64,000 nt of DNA from Pseudomonas sp. P8_229 (GCF_034008635.1 NZ_CP125378.1:2966001-3030000), one strand, 5' to 3'; positions 45,639 through 55,190 are shown, numbered from the stretch's first letter. The notes: generated by a model not told the origin, from the sequence alone. A program made the numbers and translations.

Positions 45639-47297
45639 ATGCTCACCCTGCTCAATCTGCTTTCTGCCGTGGCCCTGCTGATCTGGGGCACGCACATCGT
45701 CCGAACCGGCATCCTGCGGGTGTACGGCACCAACCTGCGCCATGTGATTGGCCAGAACATGTCCAAACGCTGGCTCGCCTTTGTGGCCGGCATCGTCGTG
45801 ACCGCGATGGTACAGAGCAGCAACGCCACCGCCATGCTCGTCACTTCTTTCGTCGGCCAGGGCCTGATGGCGCTGACCCCGGCGCTGGCGACCATGCTCG
45901 GCGCCGACGTCGGTACTGCGCTGATGGCGCGGGTGCTGACGTTCGACCTGTCGTGGCTGTCGCCGCTGCTGATTTTTCTCGGGGTGATCTTCTTCCTGTC
46001 GCGCAAACAGACGCGGCTCGGCCAGATGGGCCGGGTGGCGATTGGCCTGGGGCTGATCATTCTCGCGCTGCAACTGATCGTCGAAGCCGCCGCACCGATC
46101 ACCCACGCCCAAGGGGTGAAGGTGATCTTCGCCTCGCTGACCGGCGACATCCTGCTCGACGCCCTGGTCGGCGCGCTGTTCGCAATGATTTCCTACTCCA
46201 GCCTCGCCGCCGTGCTGCTGACCGCCACGCTGGCCGGCGCCAGCGTGATCAGCCTGCCGGTGGCGATCGGTCTGGTGATTGGCGCCAACATCGGCAGCGG
46301 TGTGCTGGCGTTCATGAGCACCAGCATGCAGAACGCGGCCGGGCGGCAAGTGGCCTTGGGCAGCCTGCTGTACAAACTGATCGGACTGCTGCTGATCATT
46401 CCGGTGCTCGATCCGCTGGTGCACTGGATCGACAGCCTCGATTTCAGCTCGCAGGAAATGGTCATCGGCTTCCACCTGCTCTACAACACCGCGCGCTGCC
46501 TGATCCTGCTGCCGAGTGTCGGGCCGATGGCGCGGCTGTGTGCCTGGCTGCTGCCGGAGCGTCCGGAGGTCAACGGCACCGCCAAACCCCGGCATCTGGA
46601 CCCGACAGCGCTGGTCACGCCGAGTCTGGCGCTGGCCAATGCCGCTCGCGAGACCCTGCGCATGGGCGACCTGATCGACAACATGCTCGATGCCACGCTC
46701 GATGTGCTGCGTGGCAAGCAGACATCGGTCACCCTCGAAATGCGCCGCATGACCGATGATGTCGAAGCACTGTACAGCGCGATCAAGCTTTATCTGGCGC
46801 AAATGCCGCGCGAGGATCTCGGCGAGCAGGACAGTCGGCGTTGGGCGGAGACCATCGAGCTGGCGATCAACCTGAAACTGGCGAGCGACCTGATCGAACG
46901 CATGCTGCGCAAGGTGCAGCAGCAGAAAACTTCGCAACGTCGCTCGTTTTCCGAGGAAGGCCTGGAAGATCTGGCCGGACTGCATCAGCAACTGATCGCC
47001 AATCTACGGCTGGGGCTGTCGGTGTTTCTCAGTGGGGACAAGGAAAGCGCGCGTCAGTTGCTGCGCGAAAAACGTCGCTTCCGCGCGCAGGAACGGCGTC
47101 TGGCCCATGCCCATGTCAGCCGTTTGCAACGTAAGATCGTGCAGAGTCTGGAAACCAGTTCGCTGCACCTTGAGCTGATTGCGGACATGAAGCGCTTGAA
47201 TTCGCTGTTTTGCAGCAGTGCTTATGTGGTGCTGGAAACGGCGGATACCGGGGCCCTGGAAGCGGATGATATTGCCGACATTACGCATTCGCCTTGA
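45639..47297 (+). CDS. Na+/phosphate cotransporter (NptA-like) with PhoU-like tail
   Basis: 552 aa. Two inverted Na/Pi repeats: VQSSNATAMLVTSFVGQG near residue 50 and SYSSLAAVLLTATLAGASVISL near residue 188. A cytoplasmic helical PhoU-like domain fills about 345-545. This architecture (YjbB type) moves phosphate with sodium. GGGGG precedes the ATG. Not in a pho operon here. Confidence 0.88.
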   Translation: MLTLLNLLSAVALLIWGTHIVRTGILRVYGTNLRHVIGQNMSKRWLAFVAGIVVTAMVQSSNATAMLVTSFVGQGLMALTPALATMLGADVGTALMARVLTFDLSWLSPLLIFLGVIFFLSRKQTRLGQMGRVAIGLGLIILALQLIVEAAAPITHAQGVKVIFASLTGDILLDALVGALFAMISYSSLAAVLLTATLAGASVISLPVAIGLVIGANIGSGVLAFMSTSMQNAAGRQVALGSLLYKLIGLLLIIPVLDPLVHWIDSLDFSSQEMVIGFHLLYNTARCLILLPSVGPMARLCAWLLPERPEVNGTAKPRHLDPTALVTPSLALANAARETLRMGDLIDNMLDATLDVLRGKQTSVTLEMRRMTDDVEALYSAIKLYLAQMPREDLGEQDSRRWAETIELAINLKLASDLIERMLRKVQQQKTSQRRSFSEEGLEDLAGLHQQLIANLRLGLSVFLSGDKESARQLLREKRRFRAQERRLAHAHVSRLQRKIVQSLETSSLHLELIADMKRLNSLFCSSAYVVLETADTGALEADDIADITHSP

Positions 47298-47345
47298 ACG
47301 TCTGGGGCTGGTGTCAGTCAGTAACATTGATTCAGCTTTCAGGAA

Positions 47346-47417
47346 GCTATCGCGTGCAGGCTCACTCCTACAGGGGGACGCATTCCAAATGTAGGAGTGA
47401 GCCTGCTCGCGATGAGG
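47346..47417. repeat. REP-like pair, reversed orientation
   Basis: The two arms are in the opposite order from the other copies: GCTATCGCGTGCAGGCTCAC...CTCCTACA first (47346-47372), then TGTAGGAGTGAGCCTGCTCG from 47390. It lies between the Na/Pi gene and the M16 peptidase. Confidence 0.85.
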
Positions 47418-47465
47418 GCCTGACTGACGACACGGATCTCCAAATCAGCCGTACGGAAGCCTGTT

Positions 47466-48854
47466 ATGCGTTGCCTGTTGTTCGCCTGTCTGTTGCTCGG
47501 TTCCCTGCCCGCCTTCGCCGTTGATCGATTTCAAGTCGAGGGCTATGCGCTGCCCAACGGTTTGCAGCTGTTGCTCAAGCCCGGTACCGAGCGCGGGCAT
47601 GTGGCGATCCGCCTGGTGGTGGGGGTCGGCCTTGACGATTTCGACTGCGATGAAAAAGAGCTGCCGCACCTGCTCGAGCATCTGCTGTTCAGCGGCGTCG
47701 ATGCCACGGGTGAAGGCGGTCTCGAGGAGCGCATGCAGGCGCTGGGCGGCGAGTGGAACGCGTTCACCAGCAACGCTGACACCACGTTCGTCATCGAAGC
47801 CCCGGCGAAGAACCAGCGCAAGGTCCTCGACCTGCTGCTCGGCCTGCTGACCCAGACCCGCATCGACGACAACGCGATCAACGCCGCCAAACGCGTGGTC
47901 GAGCGCGAGGACGGTGGCCATTACACGCGCCTGCAACGCTTTCTCGACCGTCAGGATCTGGGCCACACCGCGAGCAATCAACTGGCGGTGGAACTGGGCC
48001 TGAAATGCCCGCAACGGGCCGAGGTCGGTCACCTTACCCAGCAGCAACTGGAGAGGGTGCGCAAGACCTGGTACGCGCCGAACAACATGACCCTGATCGT
48101 CGTCGGCGAGCTCGACAAGTTGCTGCCGGCTTATCTGGAGCGAACCTGGGGCACACTCCAAGCAGTGGACCCGGCGGAGCACCGTGAGCTGCCGGACATC
48201 CGTACCAGCGCGGCCCATGAACGCACCCTCACCCGCGGCTTCATTGGCGACAGCGCCAAGCTGCACTGGCTGGTGCCGGAGCCGATGCTGGACGATCAGT
48301 ACGACGAGACTTTCGACATCCTCAAGGACTACCTCGACTGGGCACTGTACCGGCAGATCCGCCTGAACCATGGCTTGTCCTACGGGCCATGGGCCGAGCG
48401 AGAAGTGTTTGGCGGGGTCGGCTTCATGAGCCTCAACGCCGATGTCGATCGCGATGACCTTGCCGAAGCCCAGCAGGTGCTGAAAGACCTCAAGGCCGAC
48501 CTGCTGAAAAACGGCCTCGACCCCGACACCTTCGCCCGGATCAAGCAGGCGGCCATCGCCCATCAGGCCTGGGCGGTGCAAGGCAACAGCGCGATGGCCG
48601 ACTACTACTGGAGCGCGCTGGGCGACTACGAGGACGGGCGCTTTGCCAACCCGGCCCGGGAGCTGCAAGGCGTGACGCTGGAAACCGCGAACAAGGCCAT
48701 GCGCGAGTTGCTGTTGCAGCCGGGGTATTTGCGGATCGAGAAGCCGTTGCTCAGTGATGATCAGGTGTTGTGGTTGATTGCCGGTGGTCTCGGCGTGGTG
48801 TTGCTGGTGCTGATTGGCTGGCGCCTGCACCGCCGCCAACCAGCCGAACACTAA
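47466..48854 (+). CDS. M16-family metallopeptidase, membrane-anchored
   Basis: 462 aa. A signal peptide (MRCLLFACLLLGSLPAFA) is followed by one M16 unit with the inverted zinc motif HLLEH near residue 73 and a downstream glutamate in RVVERED. A C-terminal hydrophobic segment (about 432-452) and a basic tail suggest anchoring with the peptidase in the periplasm. The substrate is unknown. Confidence 0.88.
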   Translation: MRCLLFACLLLGSLPAFAVDRFQVEGYALPNGLQLLLKPGTERGHVAIRLVVGVGLDDFDCDEKELPHLLEHLLFSGVDATGEGGLEERMQALGGEWNAFTSNADTTFVIEAPAKNQRKVLDLLLGLLTQTRIDDNAINAAKRVVEREDGGHYTRLQRFLDRQDLGHTASNQLAVELGLKCPQRAEVGHLTQQQLERVRKTWYAPNNMTLIVVGELDKLLPAYLERTWGTLQAVDPAEHRELPDIRTSAAHERTLTRGFIGDSAKLHWLVPEPMLDDQYDETFDILKDYLDWALYRQIRLNHGLSYGPWAEREVFGGVGFMSLNADVDRDDLAEAQQVLKDLKADLLKNGLDPDTFARIKQAAIAHQAWAVQGNSAMADYYWSALGDYEDGRFANPARELQGVTLETANKAMRELLLQPGYLRIEKPLLSDDQVLWLIAGGLGVVLLVLIGWRLHRRQPAEH

Positions 48855-48855
48855 C

Positions 48856-48950
48856 CCTGTGGGAGCGAGCCTGCTCGCGAATGCGGTAGATCATGCAACA
48901 AATGCAGTGACTGATACGACGCCTTCGCGAGCAAGCTCGCTCCCACAGGG
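48856..48950. repeat. REP-like inverted pair
   Basis: CCTGTGGGAGCGAGCCTGCT from 48856 and the complementary arm ending GCTCGCTCCCACAGG at 48949, with about 45 bases between. Directly follows the M16 gene stop. Confidence 0.9.
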
Positions 48951-49045
48951 ATCTGTGGTGATTTTACTGACCGGGAGCCTCGCCACGTCGCCTGGCGGAC
49001 GGTACTCTGTCGGGGTTTTTTCCTACCCAGTCGTGAACCGTCCAC

Positions 49046-50074
49046 ATGTCGAAAATAACCCTCCTGATCCAGCGCATTCTCGAACTGATGAAGCGCTACC
49101 CCGGGGTCATTGCGCTTGGCGGTTTCATCTCCGGGGTCGGCAGTTTCATTCTGGTCGATCGCCAGCAAGGCCTGGCGAGCTGGATCACCATCATCATGCT
49201 GCTCAGCTGGATCTGGCTGATGCTGGAAAACACCCTGACCGGGTTGTTCACCCGCATCTTCAAACGGGAAATCCCCCAGCCGCTGCTACGTTACGCAACG
49301 CAGATGATCCACCAGGAAAGCCTGTTTTTCGTCCTGCCGTTTTTCTTCATCACTACCACCTGGAACAGCGGCCAGCTGATCTTCACCGGTCTGCTGTGCA
49401 TCGCCGCGCTGATCTCGATTGTCGACCCGCTCTACTACAAATGGCTGGCGCCGCGGCGCTGGGCGTTTCTCGCGCTGCACACCTTGACCCTGTTCGCCGC
49501 CCTGCTTACCGCGCTGCCAGTGATCATGCACCTGACCACCGCACAGAGTTTCAAGTGGGCGCTAGGCACGGCGGTGGTGCTGTCGTTCCCGAGTCTGGCG
49601 TCGATCTTCCCGATCCGCACTGTGCGCAACGCGCTGGCGATCCTGTGCATCACCGTCGGGATCGGCGCCGTCGGCTGGATGCTGCGCTCCTGGGTGCCGC
49701 CGGCCACGCTGTGGATGACCGATGTGGCGATCAGCACCCAGTTGCAGGACCGCACCCCCGGCGCCAGCCTCGACGAGGTCAGCGCCGAACAGATCCGCAA
49801 CGGCGGGCTCTATGCCTACACCGCAATCAACGCGCCGCGCGGGCTGGATGAGCGCATTTATCACGTGTGGCAATTCAACGGTCAGGAAGTCGACCGCATC
49901 GCCCTCGATATCCACGGCGGGCGCAAGGAAGGCTACCGCGCCTGGACGCACAAGCAGAACTTCCCTGGCAACCCGGCGGGCAAGTGGCAGGTGCGGGTGC
50001 TGACCGAAGACGGCCAGGTGATCGGTGTGCTGCGTTTCGAAGTGACGGACAGCACAGCGATCAAAGAAAAGTAA
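49046..50074 (+). CDS. DUF5924/DUF2914 membrane protein
   Basis: 342 aa. About seven membrane segments in residues 20-215 (DUF5924-like) precede a soluble C-terminal DUF2914-like domain of about 100 residues (YHVWQFNGQEVDRIAL, GKWQVRVLTEDGQVIGVLRF). The function is not known. Fifty-five bases separate it from the Mce-type operon, so co-transcription is possible. Confidence 0.8.
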   Translation: MSKITLLIQRILELMKRYPGVIALGGFISGVGSFILVDRQQGLASWITIIMLLSWIWLMLENTLTGLFTRIFKREIPQPLLRYATQMIHQESLFFVLPFFFITTTWNSGQLIFTGLLCIAALISIVDPLYYKWLAPRRWAFLALHTLTLFAALLTALPVIMHLTTAQSFKWALGTAVVLSFPSLASIFPIRTVRNALAILCITVGIGAVGWMLRSWVPPATLWMTDVAISTQLQDRTPGASLDEVSAEQIRNGGLYAYTAINAPRGLDERIYHVWQFNGQEVDRIALDIHGGRKEGYRAWTHKQNFPGNPAGKWQVRVLTEDGQVIGVLRFEVTDSTAIKEK

Positions 50075-50129
50075 TCCGGTTCGTGCTATTACGTATGCCT
50101 GCGTATTTAGCCGAACAAGCACGGAGCTT

Positions 50130-51278
50130 ATGACCAGCAGCTCGATGACCGGTAATGCCCGACTGGACACGTCGCTCAGCCCTGCCCGCCTGCGGGTGTC
50201 CGGGGACTGGACGCTTGCCCATTACGCCGACCTCAAGCACCTGACCGAAAAGCTCCACGGCCAGTACGACGCCAATACCGTGGTTGATCTCAACAGCCTC
50301 GGCGCCCTCGACACCGCTGGCGCGTCCCTGCTGGTTGAGCTGCTTGGTTCCGAACGCCTGGGCAAATCCGCCGAACACCCCGATTGCACGATTTCCCCGG
50401 CTGACCGCGCGCTGCTGCAAACCGTGTATCGCTCTCTGACCGACTTCTGCGTGCCGATCAAGGAGCCGGAAGTCAGCGTCAGCGTGCAACTGCTGACCCG
50501 CATCGGGCGCGCGGTGGAAACGGTCTGGCAGGACACTCTGCAAGTGTTGGGTTTTATCGGCCTGATCCTCGAAACCATCGCCCGCAACCTGTTCCGGCCC
50601 AAGCGCTGGCGGGTCACGCCAGTCGTTGCGCACATCGAACAGACCGGCCTCGACGCCGCGCCGATCGTGGCGCTGCTGACCTTTCTGGTTGGCGCGGTGG
50701 TGGCGTTTCTCGGCGCGACGGTGCTGGCCAGTTTTGGCGCGACGATCTTTACCGTGGACCTGGTGGGATTCTCGTTTTTGCGCGAGTTCGGCGTGTTGCT
50801 CACGGCGATCCTGATGGCCGGTCGTACTGCCAGTGCGTTCACCGCGCAGATCGGCTCGATGAAGGCCAATGAAGAGATCGACGCGATCCGCACCCTCGGC
50901 CTCGACCCGATGGAGCTGCTGGTGGTGCCCCGCGTGTTGGCGATGCTGGTGGCGTTGCCGATGCTGACGTTCCTGGCGATGCTCTGCGGCATCATCGGCG
51001 GTGGTGTGGTGTGTGCGGTATCGTTGGGGATCTCGCCGGCGATGTTTCTCTCGCTGCTGCAAAGCGACATTGGCATCCAGCATTTTCTGGTCGGTCTGGT
51101 GAAAGCGCCGATCTTTGCCTTCCTGATCGCGACGATCGGTTGCCTGGAAGGCTTCAAGGTCAGCGGCAGCGCCGAATCGGTCGGCGCGCACACCACCTCC
51201 GCCGTGGTGCAGTCGATTTTCGTGGTGATCGTGCTCGATGCGGTGGCTGCGCTGTTCTTCATGGAGATGGGCTGGTGA
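50130..51278 (+). CDS. MlaE-type permease with N-terminal STAS domain
   Basis: 382 aa. An N-terminal STAS domain (about 12-110, VVDLNSLGALDTAGASLLVELL) is fused to an MlaE permease domain with five to six membrane segments and the conserved FLREFGVLLTAILMAGRTASAFTAQIG segment. In E. coli Mla the STAS protein MlaB is separate; here it is part of the permease. First gene of the lipid-transport operon; its TGA overlaps the next start (GTGA). Confidence 0.92.
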   Translation: MTSSSMTGNARLDTSLSPARLRVSGDWTLAHYADLKHLTEKLHGQYDANTVVDLNSLGALDTAGASLLVELLGSERLGKSAEHPDCTISPADRALLQTVYRSLTDFCVPIKEPEVSVSVQLLTRIGRAVETVWQDTLQVLGFIGLILETIARNLFRPKRWRVTPVVAHIEQTGLDAAPIVALLTFLVGAVVAFLGATVLASFGATIFTVDLVGFSFLREFGVLLTAILMAGRTASAFTAQIGSMKANEEIDAIRTLGLDPMELLVVPRVLAMLVALPMLTFLAMLCGIIGGGVVCAVSLGISPAMFLSLLQSDIGIQHFLVGLVKAPIFAFLIATIGCLEGFKVSGSAESVGAHTTSAVVQSIFVVIVLDAVAALFFMEMGW

Positions 51279-52078
51279 GTCGTCTACCCCGCGCGCCCTC
51301 GGAGGCGGTGATTGAAGTCCGTGGCCTGTGCAATCGCTTTGGCAGCCAGAGCGTGCACGAGAACCTCGATCTGGATCTGTACAAAGGCGAAATCCTTGCC
51401 GTGGTTGGCGGCTCCGGCAGCGGCAAATCGGTGCTGCTGCGCAGCATCGTCGGGCTGCGTCGGCCCAGCGAAGGCAACGTGAAGGTGTTCGGCCAGAACC
51501 TGCCGAGCCTGTCCGAGCATGAGCGTTCGCTGGTCGAACGGCGTTTCGGCGTGCTGTTCCAGAAAGGCGCGCTGTTCTCCTCGCTGACGGTGACCGAGAA
51601 CGTCGCCCTGCCGCTGATCGAACACGCCGGCCTGAGTCGCAACGACGCCGAGCATCTGGCGGCGGTGAAACTGGCGCTGGCCGGGCTACCGCTGTCGGCG
51701 GCGGACAAATACCCGGCCTCGCTGTCCGGCGGCATGATCAAGCGCGCCGCGCTGGCCCGGGCACTGGCGCTGGACCCCGACATCCTGTTCCTCGACGAAC
51801 CCACCGCCGGCCTCGATCCGATTGGCGCGGCGGCGTTCGATCAACTGATCCTGACCCTGCGCGATGCGCTGGGCCTGAGCGTGTTTCTGGTGACCCACGA
51901 CCTCGACACGCTCTACACCATTACCGACCGTGTGGCGGTGCTGGCGCAGAAGAAGGTGCTGGTCGCCGGCCCTATCGACGTGGTCTCGGAAACCGATGAC
52001 GCGTGGATTCACGAATACTTCCACGGCCCGCGCGGCCGCTCGGCGCTGGACGCCGCCAAATTGCTCAACGAGGTCTGA
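51275..52078 (+). CDS. MlaF-type ABC ATPase
   Basis: 267 aa. Walker A GGSGSGKSVLL near residue 50, a Q-loop, signature LSGGMIKRAALARALALDPD, Walker B ILFLDEPTAGLDP and the H-loop histidine in LVTHDLDTLY. It powers the Mce-type lipid transporter. GTG start overlapping the permease stop; the longer open frame upstream is a shadow of the permease gene. Confidence 0.94.
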   Translation: MSRLPRAPSEAVIEVRGLCNRFGSQSVHENLDLDLYKGEILAVVGGSGSGKSVLLRSIVGLRRPSEGNVKVFGQNLPSLSEHERSLVERRFGVLFQKGALFSSLTVTENVALPLIEHAGLSRNDAEHLAAVKLALAGLPLSAADKYPASLSGGMIKRAALARALALDPDILFLDEPTAGLDPIGAAAFDQLILTLRDALGLSVFLVTHDLDTLYTITDRVAVLAQKKVLVAGPIDVVSETDDAWIHEYFHGPRGRSALDAAKLLNEV

Positions 52079-52079
52079 C

Positions 52080-53018
52080 ATGGAAACCCGAGCCCATCAT
52101 GTGTTGATCGGCCTGTTCTCAGTGATTGTCGTGGCGGGCGCCCTGCTCTTCGGCCTGTGGCTGGCCAAGTCCAGCGTCGACACCGAGTTCAAGGATTACG
52201 AAGTGGTCTTCAACGAGGCGGTCAGCGGCCTGTCCAAGGGCAGCCCGGTGCAGTACAGCGGGATCAAGGTCGGCGACGTGGTCAGCCTGCGTCTCGACCC
52301 GAAAGACCCACGGCGGGTATTGGCGCGGATTCGCCTCGGCGGCGACACGCCGGTCAAGGAAGACACCCAGGCCAAACTGGCCTTGGCCGGGATCACCGGG
52401 ACCTCGATCATCCAGCTCAGCGGCGGCACCCCGCAGAGCCCGAAACTGCGCGGGCATGACGGCGAGTTGCCGACCATCGTCGCGGCGCCCTCGCCTATCT
52501 CACGCCTGCTCAACGACAGCAACGACTTGATGAGCGGCATCACCGCGCTGCTGAGCAATGCCAACCAGATGTTCTCCCCGGAGAACGTCGAGCGTGTGAG
52601 CAACACCCTGGCGCATCTGGAGCAGACTACCGGCTCGATCAACGATCAGCGCGGCGACTTGCGTCAGGCCATGCAGCAACTGGCGAGTGTCGGCAAACAG
52701 GCCGGCAGCATGCTCGAACAGACATCGCTGCTGATGCGCAACGCCAACGGCCTGCTCAACGATCAAGGCAAACAGGCACTGGGCAGTGCCGAGCAGGCGA
52801 TGAAGTCGCTGGAGCAGAGCAGCGCCACCATCAACGGCCTGCTGAGCAAGAATCAGAACTCCCTCGATAACGGCATGCAGGGCCTCAATGGCCTGGCCCC
52901 GGCCATCCGCGAACTGCGCGAGACCCTGACCTCGCTGCGCGCCATTTCTCAACGCCTGGAGGCCAACCCCAGCGGTTACCTGCTGGGCAGTGACAAGAAC
53001 AAGGAGTTCACGCCATGA
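52080..53018 (+). CDS. MCE-domain (MlaD-like) substrate-binding protein
   Basis: 312 aa. One N-terminal membrane anchor (about 8-30) precedes a single MCE domain (about 38-115, VQYSGIKVGDVVSLRLD, ITGTSIIQLSGG) and a long helical C-terminal region (about 145-300). MCE rings carry lipids between the two membranes. It starts one base after the ATPase stop and overlaps the lipoprotein gene by four bases (ATGA). Confidence 0.93.
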   Translation: METRAHHVLIGLFSVIVVAGALLFGLWLAKSSVDTEFKDYEVVFNEAVSGLSKGSPVQYSGIKVGDVVSLRLDPKDPRRVLARIRLGGDTPVKEDTQAKLALAGITGTSIIQLSGGTPQSPKLRGHDGELPTIVAAPSPISRLLNDSNDLMSGITALLSNANQMFSPENVERVSNTLAHLEQTTGSINDQRGDLRQAMQQLASVGKQAGSMLEQTSLLMRNANGLLNDQGKQALGSAEQAMKSLEQSSATINGLLSKNQNSLDNGMQGLNGLAPAIRELRETLTSLRAISQRLEANPSGYLLGSDKNKEFTP

Positions 53019-53641
53019 AGCTGACTCACCTCGCTTTTCTCGCCAGCTTCTCCTTGATCAGCGCGTGCTCGATCCTGCCCAAGGCCGAGCCGTCGGATGT
53101 CTACCGTCTGCCGTCGACTCAGGCGCCCGCTTCGGCCAGTTCGGCCGCGACTCAGCGCTGGTCGCTGCGCCTGAACAAATTGCAGGCCAGCGAAGCACTG
53201 AACCGGCCGAACATCGCGGTGATTCCACAGGGTGACGTGATCAGCAGCTACAAGGCGTCGCGCTGGAGCGATCCGGCGCCGGTGCTGGTGCGTAATCGGC
53301 TGTTGGACGGGTTTGCACGTGATGGTCGGGTGACCTTGCTCAGTACCGATGACAGCAACTTTGCTGCGGATCTGGAGCTGGGCGGCAGCTTGCAGGCGTT
53401 TCAGACCGAGTATCAGGGCAATCAGGCCAGCGTTGTGGTGCGGGTCGATGCGTTGCTGGTGCGTGGTTATGACCAGCGGATTCTCGCCAGCCGGCGCTTT
53501 GAGGAGCACCAGCCGCTGAGCGATGTGCAGGTGCCGGCGGTGGTTGCGGGGTTTGGACAGGCGAGTGATCGGCTCACCGCGAAGGTTGTTGCGTGGGCAG
53601 TGGATCAAGGCCAGAAACTGGCGCAACAACCAAGACCTTAG
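53015..53641 (+). CDS. ABC-type transport auxiliary lipoprotein (PqiC-like)
   Basis: 208 aa outer-membrane lipoprotein. The lipobox LISAC places the lipidated cysteine at residue 18. The body (YRLPSTQ, RWSLRLNKLQAS, VLVRNRLLDGF) fits the ABC_trans_aux/PqiC family, which docks MCE systems at the outer membrane. Last gene of the operon STAS-permease, ATPase, MCE protein, lipoprotein. Confidence 0.9.
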   Translation: MKLTHLAFLASFSLISACSILPKAEPSDVYRLPSTQAPASASSAATQRWSLRLNKLQASEALNRPNIAVIPQGDVISSYKASRWSDPAPVLVRNRLLDGFARDGRVTLLSTDDSNFAADLELGGSLQAFQTEYQGNQASVVVRVDALLVRGYDQRILASRRFEEHQPLSDVQVPAVVAGFGQASDRLTAKVVAWAVDQGQKLAQQPRP

Positions 53642-53660
53642 GCCTCACACAAAACAAAAA

Positions 53661-53750
53661 TGTGGGAGCGGGCTAGCTCGCGAAGGCGGTGTGTCAGTCA
53701 ATGTATTGGTCGACTGACACTCCCTCTTCGCGAGCAAACCCGCTCCCACA
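53661..53750. repeat. REP-like inverted pair with extended inner arms
   Basis: TGTGGGAGCGGGCTAGCTCG from 53661 and the complementary arm ending CCGCTCCCACA at 53750. An inner TGTCAGTCA/TGACTGACA pair brings the arms further together. It lies between convergent operons and may act as a two-way terminator. Confidence 0.9.
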
Positions 53751-53763
53751 TTTTGATTTGTGT

Positions 53764-54993
53764 TTAGCCGAAGAACCAGTAGCAGACGCCAATCGCGCCG
53801 AGTACCCCAGCCAGTTCGGCCAACAACGCACACCCCACCGCATGCCGCGCCCGCTGAATCCCCACTGCACCGAAATACACCGCGAGCACATAGAACGTGG
53901 TCTCGGTACTGCCCTGTATCGTCGCCGCCACCAGCGACGGGAAGCTGTCGACGCCCGAGGTCTTCATGGTCTCGATCAGCATCGCCCGCGCGGCGCTGCC
54001 GGAAAACGGTTTGACCATCGCTGTCGGCAGCGCATCGACGAAGCGCGTGTCCCAACCGGCCCATTGCACCAGATGGCGGATGCCGTCCAGACCAAAGTCC
54101 AACGCCCCGGAGGCCCGCAGCACGCCAATCGCACAGAGCATCGCTACCAGATACGGCAGCAGGTTCTTGGCGACATCAAAGCCCTCTTTGGCACCCTCGA
54201 CGAAGGCCTCGTAGACCTTGACCTTGCGTAATGCGCCAATCACCAGAAACAGCATGATCAGGCCGAACAGCGTGAGGTTGCCGAGGATCGACGACAGCCC
54301 GGCCAGCGCCGTGGCCGACATCGTCGCCAGCAGCGCCATGAAGCCGCCGAGGATCAGCGCCCCCGGGATCAGGTAGGCCAGCACCACCGGGTCCCAGATC
54401 CGCAGGCGTTGCATGAATGCCACCGAGAGGAAGCCGACAATTGTCGAGCAGCTGGTCGCCAGCAGAATCGGCAGAAATACCAGGGTCGGGTCCGGCGCAC
54501 CTTGCTGCGCGCGGTACATGAAGATCGTCACCGGCAACAGGGTCAGGGATGAGGCGTTGAGCACCAGGAACAGGATCTGCGCGTTACTGGCGACGGTGGC
54601 ACTGGGATTGAGCTCCTGCAGCGCCTTCATGGCTTTCAGGCCGATGGGCGTGGCCGCGTTGTCGAGGCCCAGACCGTTGGCAGCGAAGTTCAGGGTAATC
54701 AGACCAAGGGCAGGGTGGCCGGCCGGGACTTCCGGCATCAGCCGCAGGAACAGCGGCCCGAGGACCCTGGCCAGCCATTCGACGATCCCGGCCTTCTCGG
54801 CGATGCGCAGAAAGCCCAGCCACAGGGTCAGGGTGCCGAACAGCAGCACCATCACCTCGACCGACAGCTTGGCCATGGCGAAAATGCTTTCCACCATCGC
54901 TGCGAAAATCCCGGCGTTGCCGCCGACCAGCCACTGCACCAGCGCAGATATTGCTGCCACGACGAAGAAGCCAAGCCACAGGCCATTAAGCAT
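53764..54993 (-). CDS. Nucleoside-recognition (SpmA/SpmB-like) membrane protein
   Basis: 409 aa with about nine membrane segments. Two Gate-type halves: the N-terminal half with NFAANGLGLDNAATPIGLKAM resembles SpmA, and the C-terminal half with VKPFSGSAARAMLIET and STETTFYVLAVYFG resembles SpmB. In sporulating bacteria these are separate spore-maturation proteins; the fused form is common in non-sporulating Gammaproteobacteria. The transported molecule is unknown. Confidence 0.85.
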   Translation of the reverse strand: MLNGLWLGFFVVAAISALVQWLVGGNAGIFAAMVESIFAMAKLSVEVMVLLFGTLTLWLGFLRIAEKAGIVEWLARVLGPLFLRLMPEVPAGHPALGLITLNFAANGLGLDNAATPIGLKAMKALQELNPSATVASNAQILFLVLNASSLTLLPVTIFMYRAQQGAPDPTLVFLPILLATSCSTIVGFLSVAFMQRLRIWDPVVLAYLIPGALILGGFMALLATMSATALAGLSSILGNLTLFGLIMLFLVIGALRKVKVYEAFVEGAKEGFDVAKNLLPYLVAMLCAIGVLRASGALDFGLDGIRHLVQWAGWDTRFVDALPTAMVKPFSGSAARAMLIETMKTSGVDSFPSLVAATIQGSTETTFYVLAVYFGAVGIQRARHAVGCALLAELAGVLGAIGVCYWFFG

Positions 54994-55047
54994 CAGTCAA
55001 ATCCCCCGGAAGATGCGGCGAATGATAGCGGGGTCGCCAGAAACGAC

Positions 55048-55074
55048 AAACCCCGGATTTCTCCGGGGTTTGTA
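55048..55074. terminator. Small hairpin upstream of the SpmA/B-like gene
   Basis: AAACCCCGGA, short loop, TCCGGGGTTT. The stem is strong with symmetric A/T flanks, so it could end transcription of gltP on the minus strand before it reaches the SpmA/B-like gene. Confidence 0.65.
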
Positions 55075-55091
55075 TGGCTAACTCGGTCCAC

Positions 55092-55181
55092 TGTAGGTGT
55101 GAGCCTGCTCGCGATGAGGGCGGCACATTCAACATCTCTGTTGTTTGATACACCGCCATCGCGAGCAGGCTCACTCCTACA
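55092..55181. repeat. REP-like inverted pair
   Basis: TGTAGGTGTGAGCCTGCTCG from 55092 and the complementary arm ending GGCTCACTCCTACA at 55181, ten bases before the gltP stop codon. Confidence 0.9.
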
Positions 55182-55190
55182 GGGTTTGTG

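Noticed and set aside
45624..46991. Long minus-strand frame opposite the Na/Pi cotransporter
   Set aside because: His/Gln/Arg-rich shadow without motifs; the plus-strand protein has clear Na/Pi repeats.
35939..55181. Repeated palindromes considered as a CRISPR array
   Set aside because: Copies are dispersed between genes, arranged as inverted pairs, lack regular spacers and have no cas genes.
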